Assembly: GCF_002117935.1 (NCBI RefSeq)
Contig: NZ_BDJE01000024.1
Coordinates: forward strand, 1 to 56,174
DNA length: 56,174 bases
Direction of reading: 5' to 3'
DNA from: Nocardioides sp. PD653-B2
GTDB lineage: Bacteria; Actinomycetota; Actinomycetes; Propionibacteriales; Nocardioidaceae
The notes beneath the pieces were generated by a model. That model had not been told where the DNA came from and did no database searches. It saw nothing but the letters and a program-made list of their open reading frames with translations. A program made the translations under genes and the position numbers. Shown here piece by piece: positions 40,709 to 50,207 of this stretch (the first letter of the stretch is position 1; the number at the start of each line of letters is the position of its first letter).

Positions 40709-41877
40709 ACGCCGAGCTCGACCAGCGCGGTGACCAGGTCGTCGGCAGCCGTCGCCGACGGGTTGAGGCCGATCCGGCGCACGACGTCGTGCCGCAGGTC
40801 CGCGCCGAGCCGCCCGTGCGCGTCGAGGTCGGCGAGGAACGCCGCGAACGGCCGATCCTGCGCGACCACCTCGCCGGGCACCCAGTCGAGGATGTCGGCG
40901 GGATGGAGCGCGCGGTCGTACGTCGTGCGGTCGGGCACCAGGAAGGCCAGCGGCCGGTCGAGCAAGAGGTAGTCGACCCAGACGCTGGAGTAGTCGGTCA
41001 CCAGCCCGGACGACGCGCCCAGCAGGGCATAGAGGCTGACGCCGGCGCCGGCCAGGTCCTCCTCGTCGATCGTGACGACCCCCGGCAGCTGCCGGCGGTC
41101 GGCGTCCATCGGGTGCGGCTTCACGACGAGTTGGAGGCCGCGCTCGCGCAGGCCGTCGACGAGGGTCGCGATCTCGTGGTCCGCGCCGTCGGTGCCGGCC
41201 CGGTCGTGGCCGTGGACCCGGACCGCGCCCACGGCGCGGGCCTGTCGGAAGGTCGGCATCCAGACCACGAAGTCGCTGGTGATGCCGAGGCGGGCGAGCC
41301 GGTCGAGCTCGGGAGGGGCCCACAGCTGGTCGGTGCGCGGGTTGCCGGTGACCAGCACGCGGTCGGCCGGGACGTCGAAGGCGCGGGCCTGCATCTGTGA
41401 GAAGAGCGGCGTGCTGCCGACCAGGTAGGTGCTCGAGATCATCGCCCCGACGCCCTTGCCGGGCGTGATGTCCTTGGGCCCGTCGCCGTGCCAGAGGTTC
41501 ACGATCGGCTTGCGGGCGCGGGGTTTCGGGCTGCCGTAGAGGCCGTGGGTGAAGAGGATCGCCTCGGCGCGCAGGTAGGCCCACAACCCCGCGAGGCTGG
41601 CCTTCGGCACGAGCACCAGGCCCTGGTCGGTCAGGGCACGGATCTCCTCCGGCACGCTCGGTGAGCTCCTGGCGGCGTCGCGCAGCCAGACCACGCGGCC
41701 GTCGTAGCGGTGCACCAGCGCCCGCGCCACCTCGACGCCGTTGCCCTCGGTCTCGGGGCTCGCGGTGACCACCACCGACGTCGACGGGGGTACGACGCGG
41801 GACAGCGCCCCGAGCACGACCCGCAGGGTCCCGAGCACCACGGTCAGGAAGCCGTTTCTGAGGTGGCTGGTCCTCAC
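40693..41877 (-). CDS. CDP-glycerol glycerophosphotransferase family protein (TagB/TagF-like)
   Basis: 394 residues from GTG 41877, last gene of the six-gene operon. Family motifs: NLWHGDGPKDI, SSTYLVGST, TGNPRTD, VVWMPTFRQ, VVKPHPMD and VTDYSSVWVDYLLLDRP. These belong to the GT-B enzymes that transfer glycerol phosphate or ribitol phosphate from CDP-polyol to teichoic-acid-like chains. Membrane attachment is peripheral. Joined to the flippase gene by a GTGA overlap. No CDP-glycerol synthase (tagD) is in the window, so the donor is uncertain. Confidence 0.92.
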   Translation of the reverse strand: MRTSHLRNGFLTVVLGTLRVVLGALSRVVPPSTSVVVTASPETEGNGVEVARALVHRYDGRVVWLRDAARSSPSVPEEIRALTDQGLVLVPKASLAGLWAYLRAEAILFTHGLYGSPKPRARKPIVNLWHGDGPKDITPGKGVGAMISSTYLVGSTPLFSQMQARAFDVPADRVLVTGNPRTDQLWAPPELDRLARLGITSDFVVWMPTFRQARAVGAVRVHGHDRAGTDGADHEIATLVDGLRERGLQLVVKPHPMDADRRQLPGVVTIDEEDLAGAGVSLYALLGASSGLVTDYSSVWVDYLLLDRPLAFLVPDRTTYDRALHPADILDWVPGEVVAQDRPFAAFLADLDAHGRLGADLRHDVVRRIGLNPSATAADDLVTALVELGVLSSG

Positions 41878-43157
41878 GGCGCGACCAGCTCCTCCTCGAC
41901 CACCGCCGGCGCGTCGTCGGGGAAGCGCGCCACGGTGGCCGTGACGAGGTAGCCGAGCACCCCGCCGACCACGTGCCCGACGCCCCACGCGGCGGCGACC
42001 CAGACGGTGCCGTACGGCGCGAGCACGACCGCGAGCGTCAGCATCACCGCGGTGCTGACGAGCTGGACGACGATCATCGCGACCAGGTTGCTCGCGAGCC
42101 GCAGCCGCATCGCCGACCAGTAGTTGAAGGCCGCGCCGACCGCCGACAGCGACAGCACGCGGAGCGTCGTCGTACCGGAGTCGACGTAGTGCGAGCCGAA
42201 GATCATCAGGAAGAACGGCGCCAGCACGATCATCGCGAGCGCACCCGCGACCGAGCAGACGAGCAGGGTCAGCCCGCCCTTGCGGACCACGCGGTGCCGG
42301 TCGTGGACCGCCTTCTCGCTCTCGGCATAGGCCGAGCTCGCGACCGCGAGGACCACCGCGTGCAGCAGGGTGACGACCTGGAAGCTGATGAAGTAGGCGC
42401 CGCCCTCGGCCGGCCCGAGCGCGTTGACGACGATCAGCGGGAAGACCAGCAGCGGCAGCACCGTGAGCACGTAGGTCACCCAGCCGGCCGCGGCGAAGCG
42501 GCGCGTCGCCAGCAGCTCGGGCGAGGGCGAGAGCACGCGGCGGCCCGGGACGTGGCGCAGGATCACCCAGACGCTCGCGACCGCGCAGCACAGGATCGCG
42601 CCGCCGACCGAGCCGTAGAGGCCGAGCGCGCCGGCGCCGGCGAGCAGGAAGGGCAGCACGCACTTGACGAGGCCCATCAGGATGCCGTTGAGGCGCAGGT
42701 AGGACCAGACCTGGTTGATCGCCAGGAAGACGCTGTCGGAGAGCACGTTCAGCGCCGTACCGGCCACGAGCACGCAGAAGACGCCGATCGTGACCGGGGA
42801 GTCGAGGACGGCCGCCAGCCGCGGCGAGGTCAGCGGCAGCAGCAGCGCGTAGACCAGCGCGAACGCCGCACCCGCGCCGACCACCACGATCGAGGCGGTG
42901 AGGACGTCCGCGGCCTTCTTGCTGCTGGTCGGCATCGTGCGCAGCAGCGCGATGTTGAGCCCGAGCTGGGCGAAGAGCGCGAGCGAGTCACCGGCGGCCA
43001 CGAGGGAGCCGGCCAGGCCGACCTCACCCGGGCTGGCCAGCCGGGCCGCGATCACCCAGAAGACCGCGCCGCCGCCGGCCATCAGGACCGTGGTGGCGAA
43101 CATCAGCGCCGAGTTCATCAGCAGCGGGTCGTTGCGGAGCTTGGCGACGATGTTCAT
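41874..43157 (-). CDS. Polysaccharide flippase (Wzx/MATE-like)
   Basis: 427 residues from ATG 43157 with about 12-14 hydrophobic helices. The N-terminus LLMNSALMFATTVLMAGGGAVFWVIAARL, of which the final W-x-x-A-A-R is typical, marks Wzx-type oligosaccharide flippases. SPGEVGLAGSLVAAGDSLAL and a conserved Tyr/Phe-rich helix follow. It should move lipid-linked glycan or polyol-phosphate intermediates across the membrane. ATG overlaps the upstream stop (ATGA), and its stop overlaps the next start. Confidence 0.9.
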   Translation of the reverse strand: MNIVAKLRNDPLLMNSALMFATTVLMAGGGAVFWVIAARLASPGEVGLAGSLVAAGDSLALFAQLGLNIALLRTMPTSSKKAADVLTASIVVVGAGAAFALVYALLLPLTSPRLAAVLDSPVTIGVFCVLVAGTALNVLSDSVFLAINQVWSYLRLNGILMGLVKCVLPFLLAGAGALGLYGSVGGAILCCAVASVWVILRHVPGRRVLSPSPELLATRRFAAAGWVTYVLTVLPLLVFPLIVVNALGPAEGGAYFISFQVVTLLHAVVLAVASSAYAESEKAVHDRHRVVRKGGLTLLVCSVAGALAMIVLAPFFLMIFGSHYVDSGTTTLRVLSLSAVGAAFNYWSAMRLRLASNLVAMIVVQLVSTAVMLTLAVVLAPYGTVWVAAAWGVGHVVGGVLGYLVTATVARFPDDAPAVVEEELVAP

Positions 43158-45517
43158 CGGTAGATCCGCGCGTCGGGGGCGCTGTAGACGAGGTCGAGGT
43201 GCTCGTCGAGGTCCTGGATCGGGTAGGTGTAGGTGAGCAGGTCGCCGGTGTAGAAGATCGTCGAGACGCCCTGCTCGAGGATCTGCGCGTCGACGAACAC
43301 GTAGGCGTCCTTCGACAGCAGCGTCGGGTAGAGCCGGTCGGAGACCGGGGCCCGGTTGTCGCTCATCGCGAGCAGCCGCACGTTGACGTTGCGGTTGGCG
43401 ATGATCCGCTCGTTCGACCGGTCCGCGTGGTCGACCGACGCCAGCCAGCGCATCGCCTCGAGCGAGGAGTCCGACACGGCGAAGCGGTCGTAGTAGGTGC
43501 CGGCGTTGGCCATCGCGATCCGTTGCTGCTGGCTGCCGGTCACGGCGGGCAGGACACCGCTCAGCACGAGCAGCAGCGTGACCGGGATGATCGCCACCAG
43601 CGCGAGCGAGGAGCGCGGCGCCCGCGCGGTGAGCGGACGGAGGGCGACCGACATGCCGAGCGCCATGGTGGGCGCCATGACCAGCAGGGTCTGCTGGAAG
43701 GCGCGCAGCACGCCGTAGTCGACCGACAGGTTCGGCACCAGCACCACCAGCCCGAGCGCGGACATCGCGCCGACGGTCAGGAACGTGACCTCGCGCGACG
43801 TGTCGGTGCCACGCAGCCGGCGGCGCAGCAGCCACACCACGCCGAGCAGGGCGAAGACCTGCATCAGCAGGGCGCAGCCGAGCCGCAGCGCGGTGTCGAC
43901 GGGGTTCGCCGCCTGCTCGTGCAGGGCCGGCTCGAGCTCGGCGTCGCCGGGGTCGCGCACGACCCGCTCGCCCGCCGGGATCTCGGCGTCGCGGTAGTCG
44001 ACGGTCTCCTGGACGAACATGTCCATCCGCTCGCGCGGGGTGGTCTCGTCGCCGGAGAAGACCCAGTACGACGTGTCCGACGAGCTCGGGCCGTCGACGC
44101 CCTTGCCGGTCAGCGAGTCGATGGTCTCCTTGACGACGGACGTCGCGTGCCCGCCGGTGTCGGTGATCGGCCCCGCCCACAGGAGCGTGACGCCGATCAG
44201 CGCCGCGACCATCCCGGGGTGCAGCAGCACCAGCGGGTCGTGCGGCGCGGCGTGTGCCGGCCGGTGCCCCGAGAGGTGACGCAGCCGGCGGACGAGGCCG
44301 GTCAGGCCCATCGCGAGCAGCGCCGCCACGAGCGCCATCAGCAGCAGGTACGTCGTCGAGTAGTGGGAGACGACCACCCCGAGCCCGAGCGCGAAGACCA
44401 GCACGCCGGTGCGGACGCGGGTGCGGCCCGGCTCGGTGGCCGCGAGCAGCACCAGGGCGAGGAAGAAGAACGCGACCTCCTGGCGCACCAGGTAGGGCAT
44501 GTCGGTGAAGAACGTCGGGAACGCCATCGCGAACGTCGTCGCGGCGAGCGCGAGGCGGCGGCTCACGAAGCGGCGGGAGAAGAGGTAGGTCAGCACCGGC
44601 ACGGTCGCGAAGACCAGCTGGAGGAGCACCTTGAAGACCAGCTCGCCCGAGAGCCCCGTCGTCTGCACCAGCACGGTCGGGAGGATGGTGACGCTCAGGC
44701 AGGCGTTGTAGGCGCTGGGCAGCGCGCTCATCTGCCAGTTCTGAGCCTCGTCGGTGAGCCGGAAGGCGAGGAACTCCGCCTGGATGTCGTGACCGGTGAT
44801 CGCCCAGCCCCGCAGCGACGTCGCGAGCAGCAGCCCGGCGGCGACCAGGCCGATCACCCACGCGTCGCGCACGACCATGGAGCGGTCGCCCGGGCCGACC
44901 AGCAGCGTCAGCATCGCCGCGCCGGCGAGCACGACCGCGACCAGGGCGGCTCCCCCGCCGGCGCCGTTGTTGAGCCGGATCGCGCCCACGACCGCGAGCA
45001 GCAGGCCCAGCACGGCGAGGCCCTGGGAGAGCTCGAGGCGGGCGTCGAGCACTCGTCGGTACGCCCCGAGAACGACGCTGCGGTGCGCCTCGGGCGCGAC
45101 CAGCGGGACCTCGCGGCGCCACCTCAGCAGCGCGACGTCGACCACCAGCCAGGCAGCCGCGAGCGGGGCGGGAGCCAGCGGGTGGTCGATGCCGACGACC
45201 GGCAGGACCGTGTCGAGGAGCAGGCCGCCGAGGATGAGGCCGAGCAGGGTCACGCCGAACGCGTAGGACAACCGCCCCACCTCGGTGTCGGCGGCGAACC
45301 TCGCGCGCCGGTGGAGCACCAGCGTCGGCAGCGCGACGAAGGTGACCAGCGCGATGGCGGGTCGGACGACGGGCAGGTCGAGGTCGAGGGCGATGACGGC
45401 CTGGGCCAGCACGAGCAGCAGGAGCACGGCCGGCGGCCGCCGGCGCGGGGTCGGCGTGACGACCTGCTCCGGGAAGGTGGCCGGCCCCGCCTCGTCGCGG
45501 GAGACGGTCAGCGTCAT
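43154..45517 (-). CDS. Large polytopic membrane protein, DUF2206/GT-C-like
   Basis: 787 residues from ATG 45517. About 14 hydrophobic helices fill residues 25-590, and a soluble C-terminal domain (about 620-787) holds YYDRFAVSDSSLEAMRWLAS and YPTLLSKDAYVF. GHDIQAEFLAFR between helices has an acidic pair where GT-C glycosyltransferases keep catalytic Asp residues. The overall layout resembles DUF2206 proteins and GT-C enzymes or O-antigen-ligase-like proteins that use polyprenyl-phosphate sugars. The exact reaction is unknown. It is the largest gene of the operon. Confidence 0.8.
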   Translation of the reverse strand: MTLTVSRDEAGPATFPEQVVTPTPRRRPPAVLLLLVLAQAVIALDLDLPVVRPAIALVTFVALPTLVLHRRARFAADTEVGRLSYAFGVTLLGLILGGLLLDTVLPVVGIDHPLAPAPLAAAWLVVDVALLRWRREVPLVAPEAHRSVVLGAYRRVLDARLELSQGLAVLGLLLAVVGAIRLNNGAGGGAALVAVVLAGAAMLTLLVGPGDRSMVVRDAWVIGLVAAGLLLATSLRGWAITGHDIQAEFLAFRLTDEAQNWQMSALPSAYNACLSVTILPTVLVQTTGLSGELVFKVLLQLVFATVPVLTYLFSRRFVSRRLALAATTFAMAFPTFFTDMPYLVRQEVAFFFLALVLLAATEPGRTRVRTGVLVFALGLGVVVSHYSTTYLLLMALVAALLAMGLTGLVRRLRHLSGHRPAHAAPHDPLVLLHPGMVAALIGVTLLWAGPITDTGGHATSVVKETIDSLTGKGVDGPSSSDTSYWVFSGDETTPRERMDMFVQETVDYRDAEIPAGERVVRDPGDAELEPALHEQAANPVDTALRLGCALLMQVFALLGVVWLLRRRLRGTDTSREVTFLTVGAMSALGLVVLVPNLSVDYGVLRAFQQTLLVMAPTMALGMSVALRPLTARAPRSSLALVAIIPVTLLLVLSGVLPAVTGSQQQRIAMANAGTYYDRFAVSDSSLEAMRWLASVDHADRSNERIIANRNVNVRLLAMSDNRAPVSDRLYPTLLSKDAYVFVDAQILEQGVSTIFYTGDLLTYTYPIQDLDEHLDLVYSAPDARIYR

Positions 45518-46347
45518 GGCATGCCCCAGCGCGACAACGGCAGGTCGGTCGCCTCGGGCCACCGCACCTGGCGGGACTCGTGAATCACCAGCAGGGCCTG
45601 GAGGAGCTCCTTCGGCGACCGGTAGCGCTTCGGCTCGAACGGCTCGTGCAGCCGGATGAACGGGCCGTCGGCGTCCTCCTCGGAGGTCATCACGATGACC
45701 GGGGAGTTCGTGTCGGTCGCGAGCCGGGCGGCGCCGAACGAGCCGAGGACCTCGCGCCCGACGAAGGTGAGCGGGGTCCGCCCGGGCACGTCGGAGGCGA
45801 TCGCGACGACCTCACCGTGGCGGAGCAGCTCCGTGATGCCGTCGTTGCCGACGGCGGCGCTGACCGGGGTGCCCCCGCCCGTGCAGGCGACGTAGACGTG
45901 CTGCTTGAGCCAGAGCGGGGCGTCGGGCTCGAGCATGTAGGGGTAGACGACCATCCGGCACGGCACGCCGTGCCGGGCGATCGACGCGAAGCCGCCGTCG
46001 TAGTAGCCGTGGTGGACGAAGTTCACCATCACGCCCCGCCCCTGGTCGCGGGCGGCCAGCAGGTGTTCGATGCCCTCGACCCGGAGGCTGGTGATCATCT
46101 CCGGGTGCCAGCGGAGCTCGCCGCGCCGCACCTGGTAGCGGACGTAGTCGCGGGCCACGGCGTTGACGTCGGCGTCGCGCCGGGTGTGCTCGAGGAGGAA
46201 CGTCATCTGGGCTCGGGCGTCCGCGCGCACGGCCGGTCGCGCCCAGGCCAGGTGGAAGCGGAGAGCGACGACGAGCGGCACCAGCGCCCGCGGGATGCTC
46301 CGGCGGATCCGGGCGACCGCGCCCCCCGGCCGGACCGGACTGCTCAT
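45514..46347 (-). CDS. LPLAT-type acyltransferase (LpxL/PatA-like)
   Basis: 277 residues from ATG 46347. VMVNFVHHGYYDGG contains the H-x4-D acyltransferase motif, VAIASDVPGRTPLTFVGREV is the second conserved block, and SPVIVMTSEED precedes an FEPKRY segment. This is the lysophospholipid acyltransferase fold used by LpxL and mycobacterial PIM acyltransferases. It likely acylates a lipid or glycolipid anchor at the inner face of the membrane. ATGA overlaps on both sides tie it into the operon. Confidence 0.87.
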   Translation of the reverse strand: MSSPVRPGGAVARIRRSIPRALVPLVVALRFHLAWARPAVRADARAQMTFLLEHTRRDADVNAVARDYVRYQVRRGELRWHPEMITSLRVEGIEHLLAARDQGRGVMVNFVHHGYYDGGFASIARHGVPCRMVVYPYMLEPDAPLWLKQHVYVACTGGGTPVSAAVGNDGITELLRHGEVVAIASDVPGRTPLTFVGREVLGSFGAARLATDTNSPVIVMTSEEDADGPFIRLHEPFEPKRYRSPKELLQALLVIHESRQVRWPEATDLPLSRWGMP

Positions 46348-47429
46348 CGCGACACCTCGCCGATCACCCGTACCGTCTGGTCTTCCCGGTGCCTCCAGTC
46401 CCAGCGGGACGGTCCCGGGCGCGGCGGGTCGTCGAGGACGGCGGCCAGCGCCTCCGCGAGCGCGACGGGGTCGCCGGGCGGGACGAGACGCCCGTCCTCG
46501 CCGTCGCGGACGACGAACGGGATGCCGCCGACGGCCGACCCCACCACCGGGCAGCCGCAGGCGACCGCCTCGGCGAGCGCCATGCCGAACGACTCCGACT
46601 CGGTCAGCGACGGCAGCACGGTCACGCCCGCACGCCGGTAGTACGCCGGCAGGTCGCCGTGGGCGACCCGGCCGTGCCAGTCGATGAGGTCGCCCACCCC
46701 GAGGTCGGCGGCCCGCTTCTGCAGGGGCGCGACGTCGTCGCCGTCGCCGACGATGTCGAGGCGCACGCCGGGCGCGAGCTCGCGCAGCCGGGTGAGCGCG
46801 TCGACGAGGACCTGGAGGCCCTTCCACCGCGAGGTGCGCTCGACGCGGCCGACGTAGAGGACGCGGCGCTGGCGCGGTTCCTCCGTCGGTGAGAACAGGT
46901 CGGTGTCGACGCCCGGCGGGATCAGGTGCGCGCGACCGGTCGCGTGCGCGAGCGAGACCGGCGAGACGGCGATGAGCTCGCGGCAGCGGGCGAAGACACG
47001 GGGCAGCACGTGCCGCTCGTAGGCGCGCAGCAGGGGGTCGACGGCGCTGCTCCGCTCCTGAGGTCCGGCCTTGACCAGCGACCCCGAGTGGTAGGTCAGC
47101 ACGACCGGCACCGGCGAGGTGAACGCCGTGACGTCGGCCAGGCCGGGCACCGGGGCGTGGGCGTTGACGACGTCGACGTCCAGGCGGGTCAGGAGCCGGC
47201 GCAGCTGCCACCACCACAGCGGGTTCACCGGCGTGTTGGAGAGGGTCACCCAGCTGCGGACCCGGATCACCGGGATGCCGCGGAAGATGGTCGTCCCGGG
47301 TGGGCCCGTCGTGATGACCGTGACCCGGTGGCCGGCGCGCTGGAGCGTCTCGGCGACCCAGGCGGCGTACTCCTCGACGCCGCCGGCGTCGGGAGGGAAG
47401 CGGGGGGTCACGACGGCGACGTGGGTCAT
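46344..47429 (-). CDS. Glycosyltransferase family 4
   Basis: 361 residues from ATG 47429. Start VAVVTPRFPPDAGGVEEYAA is the GT4 N-terminal loop. LIPPGVDTDLF, VLYVGRVERTSRWKGLQVLV and PSLTESESFGMALAEAVACG (E-x7-E) complete the GT-B retaining fold. It transfers a hexose, probably from a nucleotide sugar, onto a lipid acceptor. In the operon it precedes the acyltransferase, as in PIM-like glycolipid pathways. Sugar identity cannot be read. Confidence 0.93.
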   Translation of the reverse strand: MTHVAVVTPRFPPDAGGVEEYAAWVAETLQRAGHRVTVITTGPPGTTIFRGIPVIRVRSWVTLSNTPVNPLWWWQLRRLLTRLDVDVVNAHAPVPGLADVTAFTSPVPVVLTYHSGSLVKAGPQERSSAVDPLLRAYERHVLPRVFARCRELIAVSPVSLAHATGRAHLIPPGVDTDLFSPTEEPRQRRVLYVGRVERTSRWKGLQVLVDALTRLRELAPGVRLDIVGDGDDVAPLQKRAADLGVGDLIDWHGRVAHGDLPAYYRRAGVTVLPSLTESESFGMALAEAVACGCPVVGSAVGGIPFVVRDGEDGRLVPPGDPVALAEALAAVLDDPPRPGPSRWDWRHREDQTVRVIGEVSR

Positions 47430-47890
47430 GACCGCGCTCCCGGGCAGTGCGCCTGCAGCTGCTGGTCGGAGCCGAACAGCTGCACCCGGACGTCGTAGGG
47501 GCCGGAGGGGCGCGGAAGCGACTCGAGGACGACGGAGGAGGCGCCGGGCCTCACGGTGACCGTGCCCGACCTCTCCTCGTCGCCGACGGTCACGTCGTAG
47601 GCGAGGTCCTCCTCGCCGGCGAGGTGGCTGGTGACGGCGAAGCGCACGTCCGCCCGGCCGCCGGAAGTGGTGCACACCTGCTGGGTGCCGGCCGGGGTCC
47701 GCGCGAAGTAGAGCTCGACGTACGCGTCGGTCCGGTGGCTGGCCGAGAGGGCGAGCTGGTGGCGGAAGCCGGGGACGACGAGCGCGGCCAGCGCGAGCGC
47801 TCCCAGCACGAGACCGGTCACGGGCACGACACGCTGCCACCACGGCGCGGTTCGCTCGCTGATCGCCACGACTACCTCGGATCCCCTCAT
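47426..47890 (-). CDS. Single-pass membrane protein with exported domain, first gene of envelope operon
   Basis: 154 residues from ATG 47890; a GTG six codons later is possible. One membrane helix (about 21-43, VVPVTGLVLGALALAALVVPG) is followed by an extracytoplasmic beta-rich domain with a Cys pair (QQVCTTSG and QAHCPGAR). No family recognised. It is first in the six-gene operon, its stop overlapping the GT4 start (ATGA), so it probably has a structural role in the same pathway. Confidence 0.72.
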   Translation of the reverse strand: MRGSEVVVAISERTAPWWQRVVPVTGLVLGALALAALVVPGFRHQLALSASHRTDAYVELYFARTPAGTQQVCTTSGGRADVRFAVTSHLAGEEDLAYDVTVGDEERSGTVTVRPGASSVVLESLPRPSGPYDVRVQLFGSDQQLQAHCPGARS

Positions 47891-47963
47891 GCCCGGCCCC
47901 ACACCGGCCACCTGGGTCAACGGGGAGGCATACCCCCGGTTACGCGACGGCATACTTCGCGGC

Positions 47964-49112
47964 GTGAGGACTAGAGCGGTGCTGCACGTCGCCCACCACG
48001 TGCTGCCGCACATCGGGGGGCTCGAGACCGTCGTCGCGGCCGAGACCCAGGGCCTCACGGCCCGCGGCTGGCGGGTCACGGTCGTCAGCAGCGCCGGCCC
48101 GGTCGGACCCGGAACGCGGGTCGAGGACGGCGTCCGCACCGTGCGCGTGCGCGCGTGGAACGGGCTGGAGGAGCGCTTCGGCGTGCCCTTCCCGCTCTTC
48201 TCCCCCCGGCTCCTGCTCACCCTGGGTCGCGAGGTGCGGCGGGCCGACGTCGTGCACGTCCACGACGTCCTCTACGTCACCAGCTGGGTGGCGGCGCTGT
48301 GGTGCCTGGCGCTGCGGACGCCGTACGTCGTGCACCGCCACGTCGGCTTCGTGCACCACTCCTCCGCCCTCGTGCGCCTGGTGCAGGGGGTGGTGCTGGC
48401 GACGTTCGGACGGCTCGTGCTCGGCGGGGCCCGGACCGTGCTGCCGATCGACGCCCACATCGCGGCCACCTTGCCCCGGCCGGAGAAGGTCGAGGTGCTC
48501 GGCAACGGAGTCGACACCACACGCTTTCGTCCCCGCCGGGGCGAGACCCGCCCCCGCGAACCGGGAGAGCGGCCCGTGGTGCTGTTCGTCGGCCGGTTCG
48601 TGCCCAAGAAGGGCTTCGACCTCGTCGCCGCCGCCGCGGGCGACGACTACGACATCGTGTTCGCCGGCGGCGACCGGCCTCCCGGGGTCGACGACCCCCG
48701 CCTGCGCTTCCTGGGCTCGGTGCCCGCGGCGGAGATGCCGGAGGTCTACGCCGGGGCCGACGTCATGGTGGTCGCATCGGTGGGAGAGTGCCCGCTGACC
48801 GTGTTGGAGGCGATGGCCTCGGGTCTGCCGGTGCTGCTGCGCGAGGACCCCGCCCTGCACTCCCCGTGGACCGCCGGCCCGGGCGTGCGCTTCGTCGACA
48901 TGGACGGCGTAGGAACGGCTGGCGGCGCCCTCGCCGCGGCGCTCCGCGAGACCGTCGCCGACCCGGCCGCGATGCGCCGTACCGGCGCCGCGGGGCACGC
49001 CTTCGTGCAGGCGGAGTTCTCGTGGGAGGCCCACCTCGACCAGCTCGAGGCGGTCTACCGCCGGACCATCCGGTCGACGAGACGAGTAGAACGAGTTACA
49101 GGCTCGGCGTAA
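47964..49112 (+). CDS. Glycosyltransferase family 4
   Basis: 382 residues from GTG 47964, preceded by CATACT seven bases upstream and no Shine-Dalgarno. VLHVAHHVLPHIGGLETVVA is the N-terminal GT4 loop, VLGNGVDTTRF and VVLFVGRFVPKKGFDLV mark the C-terminal domain, and VGECPLTVLEAMASGLP holds E-x7-E. It is divergent from the envelope operon across 73 bases, so probably acts in the same glycan pathway. Confidence 0.92.
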   Translation: MRTRAVLHVAHHVLPHIGGLETVVAAETQGLTARGWRVTVVSSAGPVGPGTRVEDGVRTVRVRAWNGLEERFGVPFPLFSPRLLLTLGREVRRADVVHVHDVLYVTSWVAALWCLALRTPYVVHRHVGFVHHSSALVRLVQGVVLATFGRLVLGGARTVLPIDAHIAATLPRPEKVEVLGNGVDTTRFRPRRGETRPREPGERPVVLFVGRFVPKKGFDLVAAAAGDDYDIVFAGGDRPPGVDDPRLRFLGSVPAAEMPEVYAGADVMVVASVGECPLTVLEAMASGLPVLLREDPALHSPWTAGPGVRFVDMDGVGTAGGALAAALRETVADPAAMRRTGAAGHAFVQAEFSWEAHLDQLEAVYRRTIRSTRRVERVTGSA

Positions 49113-49179
49113 CCCGCGGGTCCCTGCCCCGTTTCCCCCATGACGATCTCGGGACCGGTCGTTCACCTTGGGGGTTCGC

Positions 49180-50205
49180 ATGGAGCTGGCTACGCGGTAC
49201 CGCATCGCCGCGATCGTGCCCTGCCACAACGAGGAGGTCGCCGTCGCGAAGGTGGTCGCCGACCTGCGTGCCGCCGTGCCGGGCATGGCCGTCTACGTCT
49301 ACGACAACTGCAGCACCGACCGCACGGTCGAGCAGGCCCGCCAGGCGGGCGCTCTCGTGTTCTCGGAGCCCCTCAAGGGCAAGGGCAACGTCGTCCGGCG
49401 CGCGTTCGCCGACATCGACGCCGACATCTACCTCCTGATCGACGGTGACGACACCTACGACGCCGCGGCCGCCCCCCAGATGATCGAGAAGCTCGTCTCG
49501 GAGAACCTCGACCAGGTGGTCGGCGTCCGTCGCGAGATCGAGGGACTCGAGAGCTCGGCGTACCGGCCGGCCCACGAGCTCGGCAACAAGGCCCTCAACC
49601 GCATCGTCACCGGCATCTTCGGCGACAGCATGGGCGACATGCTCAGCGGCTACCGCGTCTTCTCGCGCCGCTTCGTGAAGAGCTTCCCCGCCGTGTCCCG
49701 CGAGTTCGAGATCGAGACCGAGCTGACCGTCCACTCGCTCGCGCTGCGCATCCCGTCGGCGTCCGTCGACGTCGACTTCCGCGACCGCGCCGAGGGCAGC
49801 GAGTCCAAGCTGCGCACCTACCGCGACGGCTGGCGGATCCTCACCGTGATCCTGACCCTGACCCGCCACGAGCGGCCGATCTACTTCTTCGGCCTGGTGG
49901 CCGCGCTGCTGTCGCTCGCCGCGGCCGTCCTGGGGCTCCCGGTCGGGGTGCAGTACCTCCAGACCGGCCTGGTGCCGCGCCTGCCCACGCTCTTCGTCGC
50001 GTCGTTCCTCGTCGTGATCAGCAGCATGTGCGTGATGGCCGGGCTGGTGCTCGACGGCATGCGCAAGTCGCGCCACGAGGTCAGCCGGCTCTCCTACATG
50101 CGACACCCCGCCGTCCGCGGGATGTACGTCGAGGACCCCGCACCCGGCACGATCCTGCTCGACGGCCAGCCGCCGATGATCGTCCCGGCGCCGCGCTCTG
50201 CATGA
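49180..50205 (+). CDS. Glycosyltransferase family 2 with C-terminal membrane helices
   Basis: 341 residues from ATG 49180, GGGGG six bases upstream. IAAIVPCHNEEVAVAKVV starts the GT-A fold, LIDGDDTYDA is the D-x-D metal site. DMLSGYRVFSRRFVKSFP and FEIETELTVHSLAL are typical of polyprenyl-phosphate sugar synthases (DPM/GtrB-like). Two membrane helices follow at about 230-250 and 265-290. It likely makes a lipid-phosphate sugar donor, which would supply the GT-C-like membrane protein of the neighbouring operon; that link is inference. Confidence 0.92.
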   Translation: MELATRYRIAAIVPCHNEEVAVAKVVADLRAAVPGMAVYVYDNCSTDRTVEQARQAGALVFSEPLKGKGNVVRRAFADIDADIYLLIDGDDTYDAAAAPQMIEKLVSENLDQVVGVRREIEGLESSAYRPAHELGNKALNRIVTGIFGDSMGDMLSGYRVFSRRFVKSFPAVSREFEIETELTVHSLALRIPSASVDVDFRDRAEGSESKLRTYRDGWRILTVILTLTRHERPIYFFGLVAALLSLAAAVLGLPVGVQYLQTGLVPRLPTLFVASFLVVISSMCVMAGLVLDGMRKSRHEVSRLSYMRHPAVRGMYVEDPAPGTILLDGQPPMIVPAPRSA

Positions 50206-50207
50206 CC

